This document shows positions 20,127-29,662 of a DNA stretch of 64,000 nt, piece by piece (the first letter of the stretch is position 1; each line of letters begins with the position of its first letter). The position numbers and the translations under genes were made by a program. The DNA is taken from contig NZ_JACVXD010000003.1 in NCBI RefSeq assembly GCF_014596975.1, positions 186,001 to 250,000 of the forward strand, given 5' to 3'. The DNA comes from Aestuariibaculum marinum (GTDB lineage Bacteria; Bacteroidota; Bacteroidia; Flavobacteriales; Flavobacteriaceae). The notes under the pieces are model-generated. The model did no database searches and was not told where the DNA came from. It saw only the letters and a program-made list of their open reading frames with translations.

Positions 20127-23100
20127 ATGGCATGTATGTTTAAGTATCTGTATTGTTTTTAGTTTCTTATCTAACTTAAACGCACAAACTTTTGAGCGTA
20201 TAGAAAACTATGCGGGATTGGGTACTGCCATCCAAAACAATGGAGCAGCTTTAGCCGATTACGACGTCGATGGAGATCTAGATGTATTTGTCGTTGCCAA
20301 AGCTCAGGATGTTGTTGGAGATGAAACTACACAAAGTAAATTATTTCGTAATAACAACGACGGTACATTTACTAATGTAACAGAGAATTCGGGTTTGACA
20401 AACTTGTTCCCCGAAGGAGAAACCGGAGAAACTTCAATTGCCTTTACAGGATTTAAATTTGGTGCCTTTTGGGGGGATTACGATAATGATGGCTATCCTG
20501 ATATATTCATGACCCATACCAATAAGATGCATTTGTTTCATAATGAAGGTAACGGAACCTTTAAGGAAGTTACGATTGAAGCTGGATTCAAAAAGTATAA
20601 TGATTGTATTAATACAGGAGCAACCTGGTTTGATTATAATAAGGATGGCTTACTGGATATTTTTATAGCTGATTGGAATAGTGATTGTGAAGGGAATCGC
20701 CTTTACAAAAACAATGGCGATGGCACATTTTCAGATGCGAGTAGTGTTTTTCAAGGGGTGAATAGTAAACATTCTTATCAAAGTATTCCATTCGATTTTA
20801 ATGGTGATGGTTGGCTAGATTTGTATGTTGCTAACGACTTTATTCCAGGACCGAATGACCTTTTTATAAATAAAGGAGGTGCTGGATTTACAGAGCAGGC
20901 TGCAGATTATGGTTTAGATACCTCTCGAGGCGATATGGGAATTACTATTGGAGATTATAATAATGATGGCGAGTTTGATATTTATGTTACGACGATTGGA
21001 GATAATGCTTTAATGAAGAAAACGACTGAAGGAGCTTATGAAGATTTATCCCGAACGTTTAAAATATATAATGCAGGTTGGGCTTGGGATGTGTCTTTTT
21101 CGGATTTCGATTTAGATCGCGATGAAGATCTATTTGTTGTTAATGGTTTTGATTATCCAAATTCAGGGGACAGGCATAACGTTTATTATGAAAATGTATT
21201 AGAAACAGGAACTGAAGGTTTTGTTAATAGTTCGGTTAAGACTAAATTGAACGAGGAAGCCATCAGCGTCACAGAAGCTGTATTTGATTATGATAACGAT
21301 GGTGATTTAGACATATTTGTCACCAATAATGATGGCCCATCGTATTTTTATGAGAACAAGCTAACCGATGTTAATCAGCCTGCCAAGGATTTGCATTGGT
21401 TTAAAGTGAAGCTTGAAGGTACGACATCGAATCGTGATGCCATAGGCACAACACTAGTTATAAAAACAACCAGTGGATCCTTATTCCGTTACTATTCCGG
21501 AAAAGGCTTTTTGTCTCAGCACTTAAAACCAGTACATTTTGGGTTAGGAGCTGATACTGAAATTCTTGAACTTAAAATCACTTGGCCATCAGGACTTATA
21601 GAAACCCATACCAATATCCCGGCCGATAAAACCATTTTAGCGAAAGAGGGCAATGGTTATCAGGTTTTAGATATTCAACCGAGTATAAAACCTTATGGTT
21701 GTACCGATCCTAATACCTGTAATTATAATCCCAATGCCACGGTGAGTACCGGTATGTGTAATTATCTTGAGACGTCAAAGATTACCGGAACGATAAAAAC
21801 CCATAAAAATAGTATCGAGTCTTACAGTTACCCTGTGACCTCCGATGTATCCGTGGACTGGAAGATTACCGGAGGTGAGATTATCGAAGAGCCAAGTGAT
21901 GGTAATATTATTGTGAAATGGGGAACAGGAAGTAATGGTACCATAACCTTAACAGCATCTAATTCCAAATGTATTAGCGAACCTGTAGTGTTGTCGGTGA
22001 CGCTATTAGATGAAGATGTTAATTTTAAAGAACAGTCCATTGCTCGCTTATGGAACGAAACGTTGCTATCACTAATACGTAAGGATTATGCACGTCCCAC
22101 AGTTCATGCGCGAAACCTGTTTCATGCGGGTGTTGTGTTGTACGATGCCTGGGCCGTATATGATGATAAAGCATCGACGTATTTACTAGGAAATAGTCTA
22201 CATGGATTTAACAGCGATTTTGAAGGCTTTACAACGACAGACAATGTAATCGAAGCCAGAAAGAAAACCATTAGTTATGCGGCGTATAGGTTGTTGAGTG
22301 AACGTTTTGCACATGCGCCAAATCCAACCTTGTCACAAAGTATTTTAGATGAAATGATGGCAGGTTTAGGCTATGATATCTCGATTACTGATGAAGATTA
22401 TACAACTGGAAATCCAATAGCATTAGGGAACTATATTGCTAGTCAGATGATTGCCTATGGTTTACAGGATGGCTCTAATGAAATCAACCAGTATACTAAC
22501 GAGTATTACCAGCCGGTTAATGCACCGTTAAGTTTAGCCTATCCTGAAGGTTTGGCAGATATTAATCCAGATCGCTGGCAACCACTAAGCTTCAATAATT
22601 TTATCGATCAGAGTGGCAATGTTATTGGCGGTGTAACCCCTGGATTTTTAAGTCCGGAGTGGGGAAGTGTACAGCCGTTTTCCATGGAAGATGAAGATAA
22701 AAGTACGTATTCAAGAGATGGACATGACTATCAGGTGTATTACGATCCGGGAGCCCCACCAATGAGTACGTCAGAAGATTACAAATGGTGTTTTTCACTA
22801 GTCTCTAAATGGAGTTCACACTTAGACCCTCACGATGGAGTACTGTGGGATGTCTCCCCAAAATCTATAGGTAATATAACGGAGGATCACTTTCCACTCG
22901 AGTATGCCGATTACAAGAACTTTTATAAAGAATTGGAAGGAGGCGATATAGGCGTTGGTCGCTCGAGAAACCCGGTAACGCAATTACCTTATCAGGAACA
23001 AATCGTTCCAAGAGGAGACTACACGCGTGTACTGGCCGAATTCTGGGCTGACGGACCAGACTCAGAAACACCACCGGGACATTGGTTTACGATTTTAAAT

Positions 23101-24138
23101 TACGTAAACGACCATGAGATGTTTACCAAACAATTTGAAGGTGAAGGCAATATATTAAGCGATTTAGAGTGGGATGTAAAAGCGTACTTTTTAATGGGAG
23201 GCGCTATGCACGATGCTGCCATTGCTGCTTGGGGCGTTAAAGGCTGGTATGATTATATCCGTCCTATTTCGGCCATTCGCTATATGTGTGAGATCGGACA
23301 ATGCACAGATACCAGTCAATCCAATTACAATCCAGATGGGATTCATTTACAGGACGGACTCATTGAAATCGTAAAAGAAGGCGATCCGCTGGCAGGTACC
23401 AATAACGAACACGTTGGCAAAATAAAACTCTACGCCTGGAAAGGTCATGACTTTATAGAAGACCCAAAGGTAGATGAATCCGGCGTGGGATGGATTCTGG
23501 CCGAGACCTGGTGGCCTTACCAACGCCCAACATTTGTAACCCCACCATTTGCAGGCTTTGTATCGGGACATTCAACGTATTCCAGAGCGGCAGCCGAGGT
23601 GATGACCCTACTTACTGGCGATGAATACTTCCCTGGAGGTATGGGCGAGTTTTTAGCCAGGAAGAATGAATTTTTAGTTTTTGAAGAAGGCCCTTCGGTA
23701 GATGTAACATTGCAATGGGCCACCTACAGAGATGCATCCGATCAATGTAGTTTATCACGTATCTGGGGAGGAATTCACCCACCAGCCGATGATATTCCGG
23801 GACGATTTATGGGCATTAAAATCGGTCAGAAAGCCTTTAATTATGGTAAGCAGTATTTTGAAGGAGCAGAACCATCAATAGATGAGCTAACCACCGAACT
23901 AAAAGTTTATCCCAACCCTATATTGACATCATCAAACAGCATAAAGGTATCTAACACACAAGCCACTGATGTGTTCCAATTGTTTGATATTAATGGGAGG
24001 TTTTTACAATATTTGAGTAATACTTATAATGAAGATACCAAAGTATCAGAGCTTTACTTTACAAAGACCCTGTCAACAGGAGTTTATGTGTTGAAAATAA
24101 ATAACTTATCACGTAAAATTGTGGTGATTAATAAATAA
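20071..24138 (+). CDS. FG-GAP/ASPIC propeller fused to a vanadium-haloperoxidase-like PAP2 domain, type 9 secreted
   Basis: A 1355-residue multidomain protein. After a signal peptide (ending NLNAQ) come seven FG-GAP/VCBS repeats with DxDxDG-type calcium loops (about 55-430), an ASPIC/UnbV domain (about 445-525), a Cys-containing linker, then a PAP2/vanadium-haloperoxidase fold (about 650-1275). The anion-binding set is complete: KX6RP with Lys1057 and Arg1064, SGH at 1165-1167, and SRX5HX3D with Ser1229, Arg1230, His1236 and Asp1240. The last 75 residues form a type A type 9 sorting domain (VYPNP, ending KIVVINK), so it is probably exported to the cell surface. It could be a haloperoxidase or a phosphatase. 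The ATG at 20071 overlaps the DUF2264 gene by 56 nt; no in-frame ATG lies closer to the signal core. Confidence 0.87.
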   Translation: MEVLILKLKAQKRKLLTTRWHVCLSICIVFSFLSNLNAQTFERIENYAGLGTAIQNNGAALADYDVDGDLDVFVVAKAQDVVGDETTQSKLFRNNNDGTFTNVTENSGLTNLFPEGETGETSIAFTGFKFGAFWGDYDNDGYPDIFMTHTNKMHLFHNEGNGTFKEVTIEAGFKKYNDCINTGATWFDYNKDGLLDIFIADWNSDCEGNRLYKNNGDGTFSDASSVFQGVNSKHSYQSIPFDFNGDGWLDLYVANDFIPGPNDLFINKGGAGFTEQAADYGLDTSRGDMGITIGDYNNDGEFDIYVTTIGDNALMKKTTEGAYEDLSRTFKIYNAGWAWDVSFSDFDLDRDEDLFVVNGFDYPNSGDRHNVYYENVLETGTEGFVNSSVKTKLNEEAISVTEAVFDYDNDGDLDIFVTNNDGPSYFYENKLTDVNQPAKDLHWFKVKLEGTTSNRDAIGTTLVIKTTSGSLFRYYSGKGFLSQHLKPVHFGLGADTEILELKITWPSGLIETHTNIPADKTILAKEGNGYQVLDIQPSIKPYGCTDPNTCNYNPNATVSTGMCNYLETSKITGTIKTHKNSIESYSYPVTSDVSVDWKITGGEIIEEPSDGNIIVKWGTGSNGTITLTASNSKCISEPVVLSVTLLDEDVNFKEQSIARLWNETLLSLIRKDYARPTVHARNLFHAGVVLYDAWAVYDDKASTYLLGNSLHGFNSDFEGFTTTDNVIEARKKTISYAAYRLLSERFAHAPNPTLSQSILDEMMAGLGYDISITDEDYTTGNPIALGNYIASQMIAYGLQDGSNEINQYTNEYYQPVNAPLSLAYPEGLADINPDRWQPLSFNNFIDQSGNVIGGVTPGFLSPEWGSVQPFSMEDEDKSTYSRDGHDYQVYYDPGAPPMSTSEDYKWCFSLVSKWSSHLDPHDGVLWDVSPKSIGNITEDHFPLEYADYKNFYKELEGGDIGVGRSRNPVTQLPYQEQIVPRGDYTRVLAEFWADGPDSETPPGHWFTILNYVNDHEMFTKQFEGEGNILSDLEWDVKAYFLMGGAMHDAAIAAWGVKGWYDYIRPISAIRYMCEIGQCTDTSQSNYNPDGIHLQDGLIEIVKEGDPLAGTNNEHVGKIKLYAWKGHDFIEDPKVDESGVGWILAETWWPYQRPTFVTPPFAGFVSGHSTYSRAAAEVMTLLTGDEYFPGGMGEFLARKNEFLVFEEGPSVDVTLQWATYRDASDQCSLSRIWGGIHPPADDIPGRFMGIKIGQKAFNYGKQYFEGAEPSIDELTTELKVYPNPILTSSNSIKVSNTQATDVFQLFDINGRFLQYLSNTYNEDTKVSELYFTKTLSTGVYVLKINNLSRKIVVINK

Positions 24139-24161
24139 AAAACAATGAAGTTTAACATAAA

Positions 24162-24189
24162 AAAAGCCCGACATGATTGCCGGGCTTTT
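24162..24189. terminator. Bidirectional terminator between convergent genes
   Basis: A 9-bp stem AAAAGCCCG (24162-24170) with CGGGCTTTT (24181-24189) and a 10-nt loop, with T/A runs on both sides. It separates the end of the glycan locus from the convergent nitroreductase gene. Confidence 0.85.
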
Positions 24190-24208
24190 CTCTTCACTAA
24201 TTAACCTA

Positions 24209-24841
24209 CTACTTTATCTCATGGATAAATTCTTCTTTTTCTTTTCTGTATTTTTTCAAGTTGACATTCCAGTCGTTGTCTGCGTCACGGTATCCTAATG
24301 CCAGAATAACAGCGCTTTTAAGGCCTTTTTCTCTTAGACCTAAAATTTCATCTAACTTTTCAGGTTCAAAACCTTCTATTGGTGTTGCGTCTACTTTCTG
24401 TTCAGCGGCAGCTGCAATAGCCATAGCGAACGAAATATAGGCTTGTTTAGCAGTATGTTGCTGGTGCCAAGATTCACCAAGTGGTTCGTATAATCCCCAA
24501 AGTGTCTGTTTGTAGTCGTCCATGGTGTTATGCGGTAGCTCTCTGGCATCCATCATTTCATTAAACACTGTAGTTATCTTTTCATGAGAATATCCATCCC
24601 AAGAAGCGAATACTAAGAGGTGAGAACACTCAGTTATTTGAGCTTGATTCCAGGCTATAGGTCTTATTTTTTCTAAGGTTTCCTGATTTGAAACCACAAA
24701 TATTTCATAAGGTTGTAAGCCCGAAGACGAAGGCGCTAATCTGGCAGCCTCAAGAATATAGTCTAATTTATCTTGAGGGACCGTTTCTCCTGTCATTCTT
24801 TTGGCAGCATATCTCCAATTTAGTCCTTTTAACAATTCCAT
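24209..24841 (-). CDS. NAD(P)H-dependent nitroreductase family oxidoreductase
   Basis: A 210-residue FMN-dependent nitroreductase/quinone-reductase family enzyme of NfsB type. The FMN-phosphate-binding start NWRYAAKRM, the LAPSSSGLQPYEIFVV core and the C-terminal ALGYRDADND are all present at normal length. It is cytosolic. It is divergent from an HxlR regulator gene; HxlR proteins such as YodB often control such reductases in response to quinones or electrophiles. The shared 98-bp intergenic region holds a minus-strand -7 candidate (TAAATTTG at 24866-24859) and a GTAAC repeat array, so direct regulation is likely. Confidence 0.9.
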   Translation of the reverse strand: MELLKGLNWRYAAKRMTGETVPQDKLDYILEAARLAPSSSGLQPYEIFVVSNQETLEKIRPIAWNQAQITECSHLLVFASWDGYSHEKITTVFNEMMDARELPHNTMDDYKQTLWGLYEPLGESWHQQHTAKQAYISFAMAIAAAAEQKVDATPIEGFEPEKLDEILGLREKGLKSAVILALGYRDADNDWNVNLKKYRKEKEEFIHEIK

Positions 24842-24886
24842 AATTCAAATTTTTTCTGCAAATTTATCTTATATTGGTGACAAATA

Positions 24887-24934
24887 GTAACTTTGTAACC
24901 AAAAGTAATAGTAACATATTAGTAACCAAGTAAC
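24887..24934 (+). promoter_or_regulatory. Array of five GTAAC repeats in the divergent nitroreductase/HxlR promoter
   Basis: Exact GTAAC occurs at 24887, 24895, 24911, 24922 and 24930, all in the same orientation, plus a GTAAT at 24905. A TAACTTTG -7-like element (24888-24895) overlaps the first units and points toward the HxlR gene. The array sits where an autoregulating HxlR dimer would bind. Confidence 0.5.
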
Positions 24935-24939
24935 ATTCC

Positions 24940-25320
24940 ATGGAAAATAAATTATTTAAAGCAGGGTGTACATTACCAAAAAAGGCCTGTGAACATAAAA
25001 TACGAGCAATACACGATGTTATGTATTTAATAGGAGGAAAGTGGAAAATTTCGATTATAGCTTGTTTGTGCTATGGAAATAAACGATATACTGATATTTT
25101 GAATGAAGTAGAAGGTATTTCCGGAAAAATGCTGAGTAGAGAGCTAAAGGAGTTGGAAATGAATAAAATGATAGAGCGTACCATTCTAGATACAAAACCA
25201 GTAGGCGTGGAATACTCGTTGACCGATTTAGGGAAATCGTTAAAATCGATAATTGATATTTTGGCCGACTGGGGAATTGCTTATCGTGAAGAACGTAAGC
25301 TTATTGAAGAACAGGTGTAA
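24940..25320 (+). CDS. HxlR family winged-helix transcriptional regulator
   Basis: A 126-residue regulator made of one HxlR domain. The family opening (Cys near residue 17 of the chain in KKACEHKIRAI), the YLIGGKWKISIIACL helix and NEVEGISGKMLSRELKELE recognition region are visible. HxlR proteins bind DNA as dimers and several sense electrophiles through a conserved N-terminal Cys; here two Cys (CTLPKKAC) are available. It is divergently transcribed from the nitroreductase gene and likely controls it. The direct GTAAC repeats upstream are probable binding sites. Confidence 0.92.
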   Translation: MENKLFKAGCTLPKKACEHKIRAIHDVMYLIGGKWKISIIACLCYGNKRYTDILNEVEGISGKMLSRELKELEMNKMIERTILDTKPVGVEYSLTDLGKSLKSIIDILADWGIAYREERKLIEEQV

Positions 25321-25448
25321 GTTAAATAAAATGAAATTTATAAATGTTTTCAGCAAGGCTTTCAAGAGATTGATTGCCTTTTTTAATTTGTAACATATTA
25401 ATAATTAACGTGTTTGTTTTTTATTTGGATTTATTCTTAATTATTTAT

Positions 25449-25478
25449 TGATTTTGTACGATTTAATACTACTTTTGC
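25449..25478 (+). promoter_or_regulatory. Promoter of the TonB-dependent receptor gene
   Basis: TTG at 25449-25451, a 19-bp spacer and TACTTTTG at 25471-25478 fit the Bacteroidota consensus well. The predicted leader before the ATG is about 28 nt. No convincing Fur box could be picked out by eye. Confidence 0.6.
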
Positions 25479-25511
25479 AATCAATTTAAAATAAGTCTAA
25501 ATAAATATAAA

Positions 25512-27860
25512 ATGAAACACTTACTATTTTGTATGTTTTTTATGAGCTTTTTGGGGCTTTTTGCGCAGGAAGCTAATATTCATGGTGTAATTACAGATGA
25601 AAATAATCAACCCATTTCGTACGCGGCGATAACTTTAAAAGGGTTATCGAAAGGAGCTGTATCAGATGATAACGGAATTTATAAAATAGAACATCTTGAA
25701 GCAGGTAATTATACTTTGCAGTTTTCAGGTGTTGGATACATCAAAACATCTCGTTCGGTTACTTTGAAGAATAACGAATCTTTAGAAGTTCATGTTTCAT
25801 TACAAACCGATTTAGGAGCACTTAACGAGGTTGTTATTACTTCTAACCGTGTTAGAGAAACTTTAGATGAAGTGCCTTCTTCAGTATCTGTAGTTACAGC
25901 TCAACAAATGGAAAATTTAGGGCAAACGAGCACGACTGTTGCTGATGTTTTATTGGAAGTACCAGGAATAGCTTTAAGTACAAATCAAACCAGTAACACA
26001 GGACAAACCTTAAGAGGTCGAAAAATGCTAGTGCTAATTGATGGTATTCCTCAGTCTACACCATTACGAAATGGAAATAGAGACATTAATACAATCGACC
26101 CGAACACTATAGAACGGATAGAGATTATTAAAGGAGCGACAGCTATTTACGGAAATGGAGCAGATGGTGGAATTGTAAACTACATTACAAAAAAAACTAA
26201 TGCAGCTAAAGCCTTTGAAAGCACTACTGTTTTAGGGAGTACAGGAGCATTAAAAAACACCGATAAAACTGTAGGTGCTAACATCTCACAAACCTTTTCA
26301 GGGAACCTGGATAAGCTAGGATATGTTGTAAACGGTACCTTTAGACAAACAGGTGTGTTTCGTGATGCAAATGGTGAAGTGGTATCGCCTTATTACGGAA
26401 TTGGCGAAACAGACCAGTATAGTTTATTTGGTAAATTAAATTATCAAATAGCAGACAATCACAAAGTTGAAGTGATGTATAACTACTTTAGTAGCAATCA
26501 AAACTCAGACTATGTAGCGCAGGTAGGAGAATTTGGAGTAACGCCTTCAATTGGAGTTTTAGGAGAAGATTTAGGTGCAGATCAAGGAAACAGATACAAT
26601 CATAATGCGCAAATTACTTACGATTTTACGAATATTTTTGGAGATACAGATTTTAAATTGAATTTGTATGCTCAGGATTTTAGAACGGTTTATGGGTTTA
26701 CAACAAGTTTTTACGACCCGGATTTAGGGTTCGATGGTGGACAATCGTCAATCATTTCAACTAAAATGGGTGCACGTTTTAACTTTAATACACCTTATGA
26801 GTTAGGAGAAGTAACAGGAAATGTTTTATACGGTGTAGATGTTCTAAACGATGTAACAGCTCAGGAATTGGTTGATGGTAGACCATGGGTGCCAGAAACA
26901 GATATGACGAATTTAGCACCGTATGCACAGTTGAAAACACTTTATGATGATTTTGTTTTTAAGGCAGGCATCAGATTTGAAAACATCGGAATTAACATTC
27001 CGGATTATGTAACATTAATCAGATATAGAGTAGGTGAAACAACGCCAAGTAGTGGTGGCGTAGCTGTTGAAGGTGGTGATTTAGAATATAACGCAACCAC
27101 GTTTAATGTAGGTTTACGTTACAACAAATGGTCGGTTTTTAAACCTTTCGTAAGTTTCTCTCAAAGTTTCTCTATTGCAGATTTAGGAAGAACACTACGT
27201 TCGGCAACAGAAAGCACGGTAAGTCAAATTAATTCTGATGCCGTTATCGCGAATAACTACGAAGCAGGGTTTAATGGACGTATAGGAAATACAAACTTTA
27301 GTGGAGCTTACTTTATAAGTACATCGAAATTCGGAGCAACTTACAGTGAATTACCAAGTGGAGTCTTCGAAATCGATCGCCAACCAGAACGTGTTTATGG
27401 TTTTGAAGCAACAGCAGATACAAAACTAACAAACAATCTTGGTTTCGGAGCTTCGGTGTCTTATACTGAAGGAAAATTAGATACCGAAAACAACGGAGAT
27501 TATAATACCTATATGAATAGCGATCGTATTCCGCCATTAAAAACGGTAGCTTATTTAGCTTATAATTGGGCAAATAAATTCAATGCACGTTTATCGTACA
27601 TTTACTCAGGAAACAGAGACCATTTTGAAGGTAATGATTCAGGAGACTATGCCTACGGACAGGGGCCAATTTCAAGTTTTAACTTAGTGAACTTAACAAC
27701 GAGTTACCAGCTAACTCCAAGTACCAAAATAGGTTTAGGAATTGAAAACTTACTAAATGAAGATTACTATAATTTATTATCGCAGTTTGCAGCGCGTGAT
27801 AACGATTATATAAAGGCTAACGGAGCACGTTTTAACTTAGCGCTAACGGTGAAGCTATAA
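25512..27860 (+). CDS. TonB-dependent outer-membrane receptor (siderophore type)
   Basis: A 782-residue outer-membrane receptor with a signal peptide ending LFAQ. A carboxypeptidase-like regulatory domain (about 22-100) is followed by a TonB-box region (NEVVITSNR), the plug (about 115-230, with RGRKMLVLIDGIPQ and IERIEIIKGATAIYGNGADGG) and a 22-strand barrel ending in a terminal aromatic-poor LALTVKL strand. Overall length and plug features match ferric-siderophore receptors rather than SusC proteins, which are about 1000 residues. The following PepSY membrane protein supports iron uptake. A hairpin terminator (27880-27914) lies between the two genes. Confidence 0.9.
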   Translation: MKHLLFCMFFMSFLGLFAQEANIHGVITDENNQPISYAAITLKGLSKGAVSDDNGIYKIEHLEAGNYTLQFSGVGYIKTSRSVTLKNNESLEVHVSLQTDLGALNEVVITSNRVRETLDEVPSSVSVVTAQQMENLGQTSTTVADVLLEVPGIALSTNQTSNTGQTLRGRKMLVLIDGIPQSTPLRNGNRDINTIDPNTIERIEIIKGATAIYGNGADGGIVNYITKKTNAAKAFESTTVLGSTGALKNTDKTVGANISQTFSGNLDKLGYVVNGTFRQTGVFRDANGEVVSPYYGIGETDQYSLFGKLNYQIADNHKVEVMYNYFSSNQNSDYVAQVGEFGVTPSIGVLGEDLGADQGNRYNHNAQITYDFTNIFGDTDFKLNLYAQDFRTVYGFTTSFYDPDLGFDGGQSSIISTKMGARFNFNTPYELGEVTGNVLYGVDVLNDVTAQELVDGRPWVPETDMTNLAPYAQLKTLYDDFVFKAGIRFENIGINIPDYVTLIRYRVGETTPSSGGVAVEGGDLEYNATTFNVGLRYNKWSVFKPFVSFSQSFSIADLGRTLRSATESTVSQINSDAVIANNYEAGFNGRIGNTNFSGAYFISTSKFGATYSELPSGVFEIDRQPERVYGFEATADTKLTNNLGFGASVSYTEGKLDTENNGDYNTYMNSDRIPPLKTVAYLAYNWANKFNARLSYIYSGNRDHFEGNDSGDYAYGQGPISSFNLVNLTTSYQLTPSTKIGLGIENLLNEDYYNLLSQFAARDNDYIKANGARFNLALTVKL

Positions 27861-27879
27861 CAACGCAAGAGTAATTTTT

Positions 27880-27914
27880 AACATCCTGTAAAATATTTTA
27901 CAGGATGTTTTTTT
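27880..27914 (+). terminator. Terminator after the TonB-dependent receptor
   Basis: A near-perfect 15-bp inverted repeat (27880-27909) followed by a run of seven T. It suggests that the PepSY gene downstream is expressed partly from its own promoter or by read-through. Confidence 0.8.
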
Positions 27915-27957
27915 GTTATAAACTATTTATTGCTAAAGTTTGCATTTTATTTGAAAC

Positions 27958-28998
27958 GTGAATAATAGAACTCTTTTAAAATATCATTCTTATTTAGGTT
28001 TAATCGCGGGTGTTTTTCTTATCATTATAGGCTTAACAGGAGCTGTTCTTGCCTTTAATGAAGATATCGATGAAGCTATTTTTAAACCATATCAGGTTGA
28101 AGGATACCCAAATAGTTTAGCTTTAGATAAAGCTATTGAAACGGTTCAAAATCATTTTCCTGAATGGGAAGCGCGTATAGTGCATTTTAAAAAAGGAGAA
28201 AGTATCTTATTTAATTTACGATTACCTGATGCTAGACGTTTTGTTTTTGTGCATCCCGAAACGGGCCAGGTTATAGCAAATATCGATGCCAATAACACAA
28301 TGACAAAGTGGATTTTAAAATTACATTATTCCTTTTTTGCTGGTGTAGTTGGGCGTATATGGGTATTAATAGTTGGCATTTTATTCTTTTTATCCCTAAT
28401 AACAGGTGTTATTTTGTACCGTAAAGTCATCATTAAAACATTGTTATTTAAGGTGAAAATTAAGCGTGGGCATACACGTAATTTTTATTCGGCATGGCAT
28501 CGTTATGTTGGTGTTTGGGCGTTATTGTTGAATTTGGTATTAGTTATAACAGGTGTTTTTTTAGCCTATAAAGTAGCTAAAGGAGGATTAGAAACTCCTA
28601 AAATGCCAGAATTTGTAAAGTTAAACCTTTCGGTTGAAGAGAGTTTGAATAAGATAAAATCAGCTTATCCCGATTTTACACCAACCTACATTCGTTTACC
28701 AAGGCAAGCATCTAGTGCTATAACAGTAAATGGGGTGTTTAATACCGATCCGTTTTATTACAGTCAATATTTTAATAAGTTTCTTATAGATAATAAAACA
28801 GGAGAAATAAAGAGCGTAACTAAAGTGTCTGAAGCGGGTTTACTTACACGCTTAGACAGTATGATTTCTCCACTTCATTTTGGACAATACGGAGGCCTAG
28901 TTATTAAGTTATTGTATTGTTTCATTGGCTTATCCGGTCCGTTCTTATCCATTACCGGATTTGTAATCTGGTATAAAAAGAGAAATAAATCTAAATAA
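27958..28998 (+). CDS. PepSY-associated transmembrane protein (putative iron reductase/uptake partner)
   Basis: A 346-residue inner-membrane protein with four predicted helices: near residues 10-35, 120-150, 180-205 and 310-340. The PepSY-TM family pattern YHSYLGLIAGVFLIIIGLTG and WHRYVGVWALLLNLVL is visible, with the conserved helix His residues that may bind haem. Periplasmic loops carry the PepSY regions. Members next to siderophore receptors are thought to reduce ferric siderophores. The start is a GTG at 27958; no in-frame ATG is near. The gene ends one base before the stop codon of a small convergent gene. Confidence 0.87.
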   Translation: MNNRTLLKYHSYLGLIAGVFLIIIGLTGAVLAFNEDIDEAIFKPYQVEGYPNSLALDKAIETVQNHFPEWEARIVHFKKGESILFNLRLPDARRFVFVHPETGQVIANIDANNTMTKWILKLHYSFFAGVVGRIWVLIVGILFFLSLITGVILYRKVIIKTLLFKVKIKRGHTRNFYSAWHRYVGVWALLLNLVLVITGVFLAYKVAKGGLETPKMPEFVKLNLSVEESLNKIKSAYPDFTPTYIRLPRQASSAITVNGVFNTDPFYYSQYFNKFLIDNKTGEIKSVTKVSEAGLLTRLDSMISPLHFGQYGGLVIKLLYCFIGLSGPFLSITGFVIWYKKRNKSK

Positions 28999-29151
28999 CT
29001 AATCTAAGGCACGCTTGGTGACATACCAGCGCCAGCCAATAATAGCGAGTTGCAACTTTGTGGCTTTACTAATATCTAATTTTCTTTTAGAATAACTAGG
29101 AAGAATAAGTTTATTAACCTTTGCTAAAATTTTGAAGACTTGTTTTTTCAT
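28999..29151 (-). CDS. Conserved small basic protein (50 residues)
   Basis: A minus-strand ORF from the ATG at 29149-29151 to the stop at 28999-29001. The peptide begins MKKQVFKILAKVNKLILPSY and ends GWRWYVTKRALD. It is rich in Lys/Arg with no signal peptide. I recognise this as a short protein found widely in Flavobacteriaceae that databases sometimes label SsrA-binding protein, although at 50 residues it cannot be SmpB. Its stop abuts the PepSY gene stop. Function unknown. Confidence 0.75.
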   Translation of the reverse strand: MKKQVFKILAKVNKLILPSYSKRKLDISKATKLQLAIIGWRWYVTKRALD

Positions 29152-29611
29152 TTGGTAAAAATAGTAAAACTTATTCTAGACTAAGTTTTACATTTTTTTT
29201 TGATTATTGGCTTATAAAACTGATAGCAGAATTAAGATTATAAGCTTAACAAGTGTGATCATAAGTTTTGGTTTTAAAGGTTAGTTTGTTTTAGTTATAT
29301 CAATGTTTTTTCAATATATATAAAGGGAGATATATCGTACAAATGGTTTGGTATAAATCTGTGAATTTGAATACTAAAATGTAATTTAAAAAATAGAATA
29401 CATTTCAATATGAAATATATTTATCTATAAAGGTATTATAAATTGAAATATTAAAGTGTGGTTATTATTTAAAATTGAAATAATTGTAGGCGTTTTTTAG
29501 AACGTGTTTTAAAAACCAAGGGGCATTTTATTCTTTAGAGGCCTGTTTTTGTAAGTTTTATCTTTTCTTTAGGATTTTGTTGAAAAAATTGGAGCAACGT
29601 AATTGCATAAA
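29152..29611. other. AT-rich intergenic region without a credible gene
   Basis: About 460 bp of very AT-rich DNA between the small basic protein gene and the terminator of the M56 peptidase gene. I see no ORF with coding character and no strong hairpin. It should contain the promoter of the minus-strand small protein gene near its left end. Confidence 0.5.
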
Positions 29612-29639
29612 AAAAACCGAGCCTATTGGCTCGGTTTTT
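29612..29639 (-). terminator. Terminator of the BlaI/M56 operon
   Basis: A 12-bp stem AAAAACCGAGCC (29612-29623) with GGCTCGGTTTTT (29628-29639) and a TATT loop, 24 nt past the stop of the M56 gene. A/T runs on both flanks could make it bidirectional. Confidence 0.88.
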
Positions 29640-29662
29640 GGTTTAATTGATGAATTTTAAGT

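Noticed and set aside
25512..27860. SusC-type glycan importer belonging to the carbohydrate locus
   Set aside because: The length of 782 residues, the plug pattern and the PepSY neighbour fit siderophore receptors, and no SusD follows.
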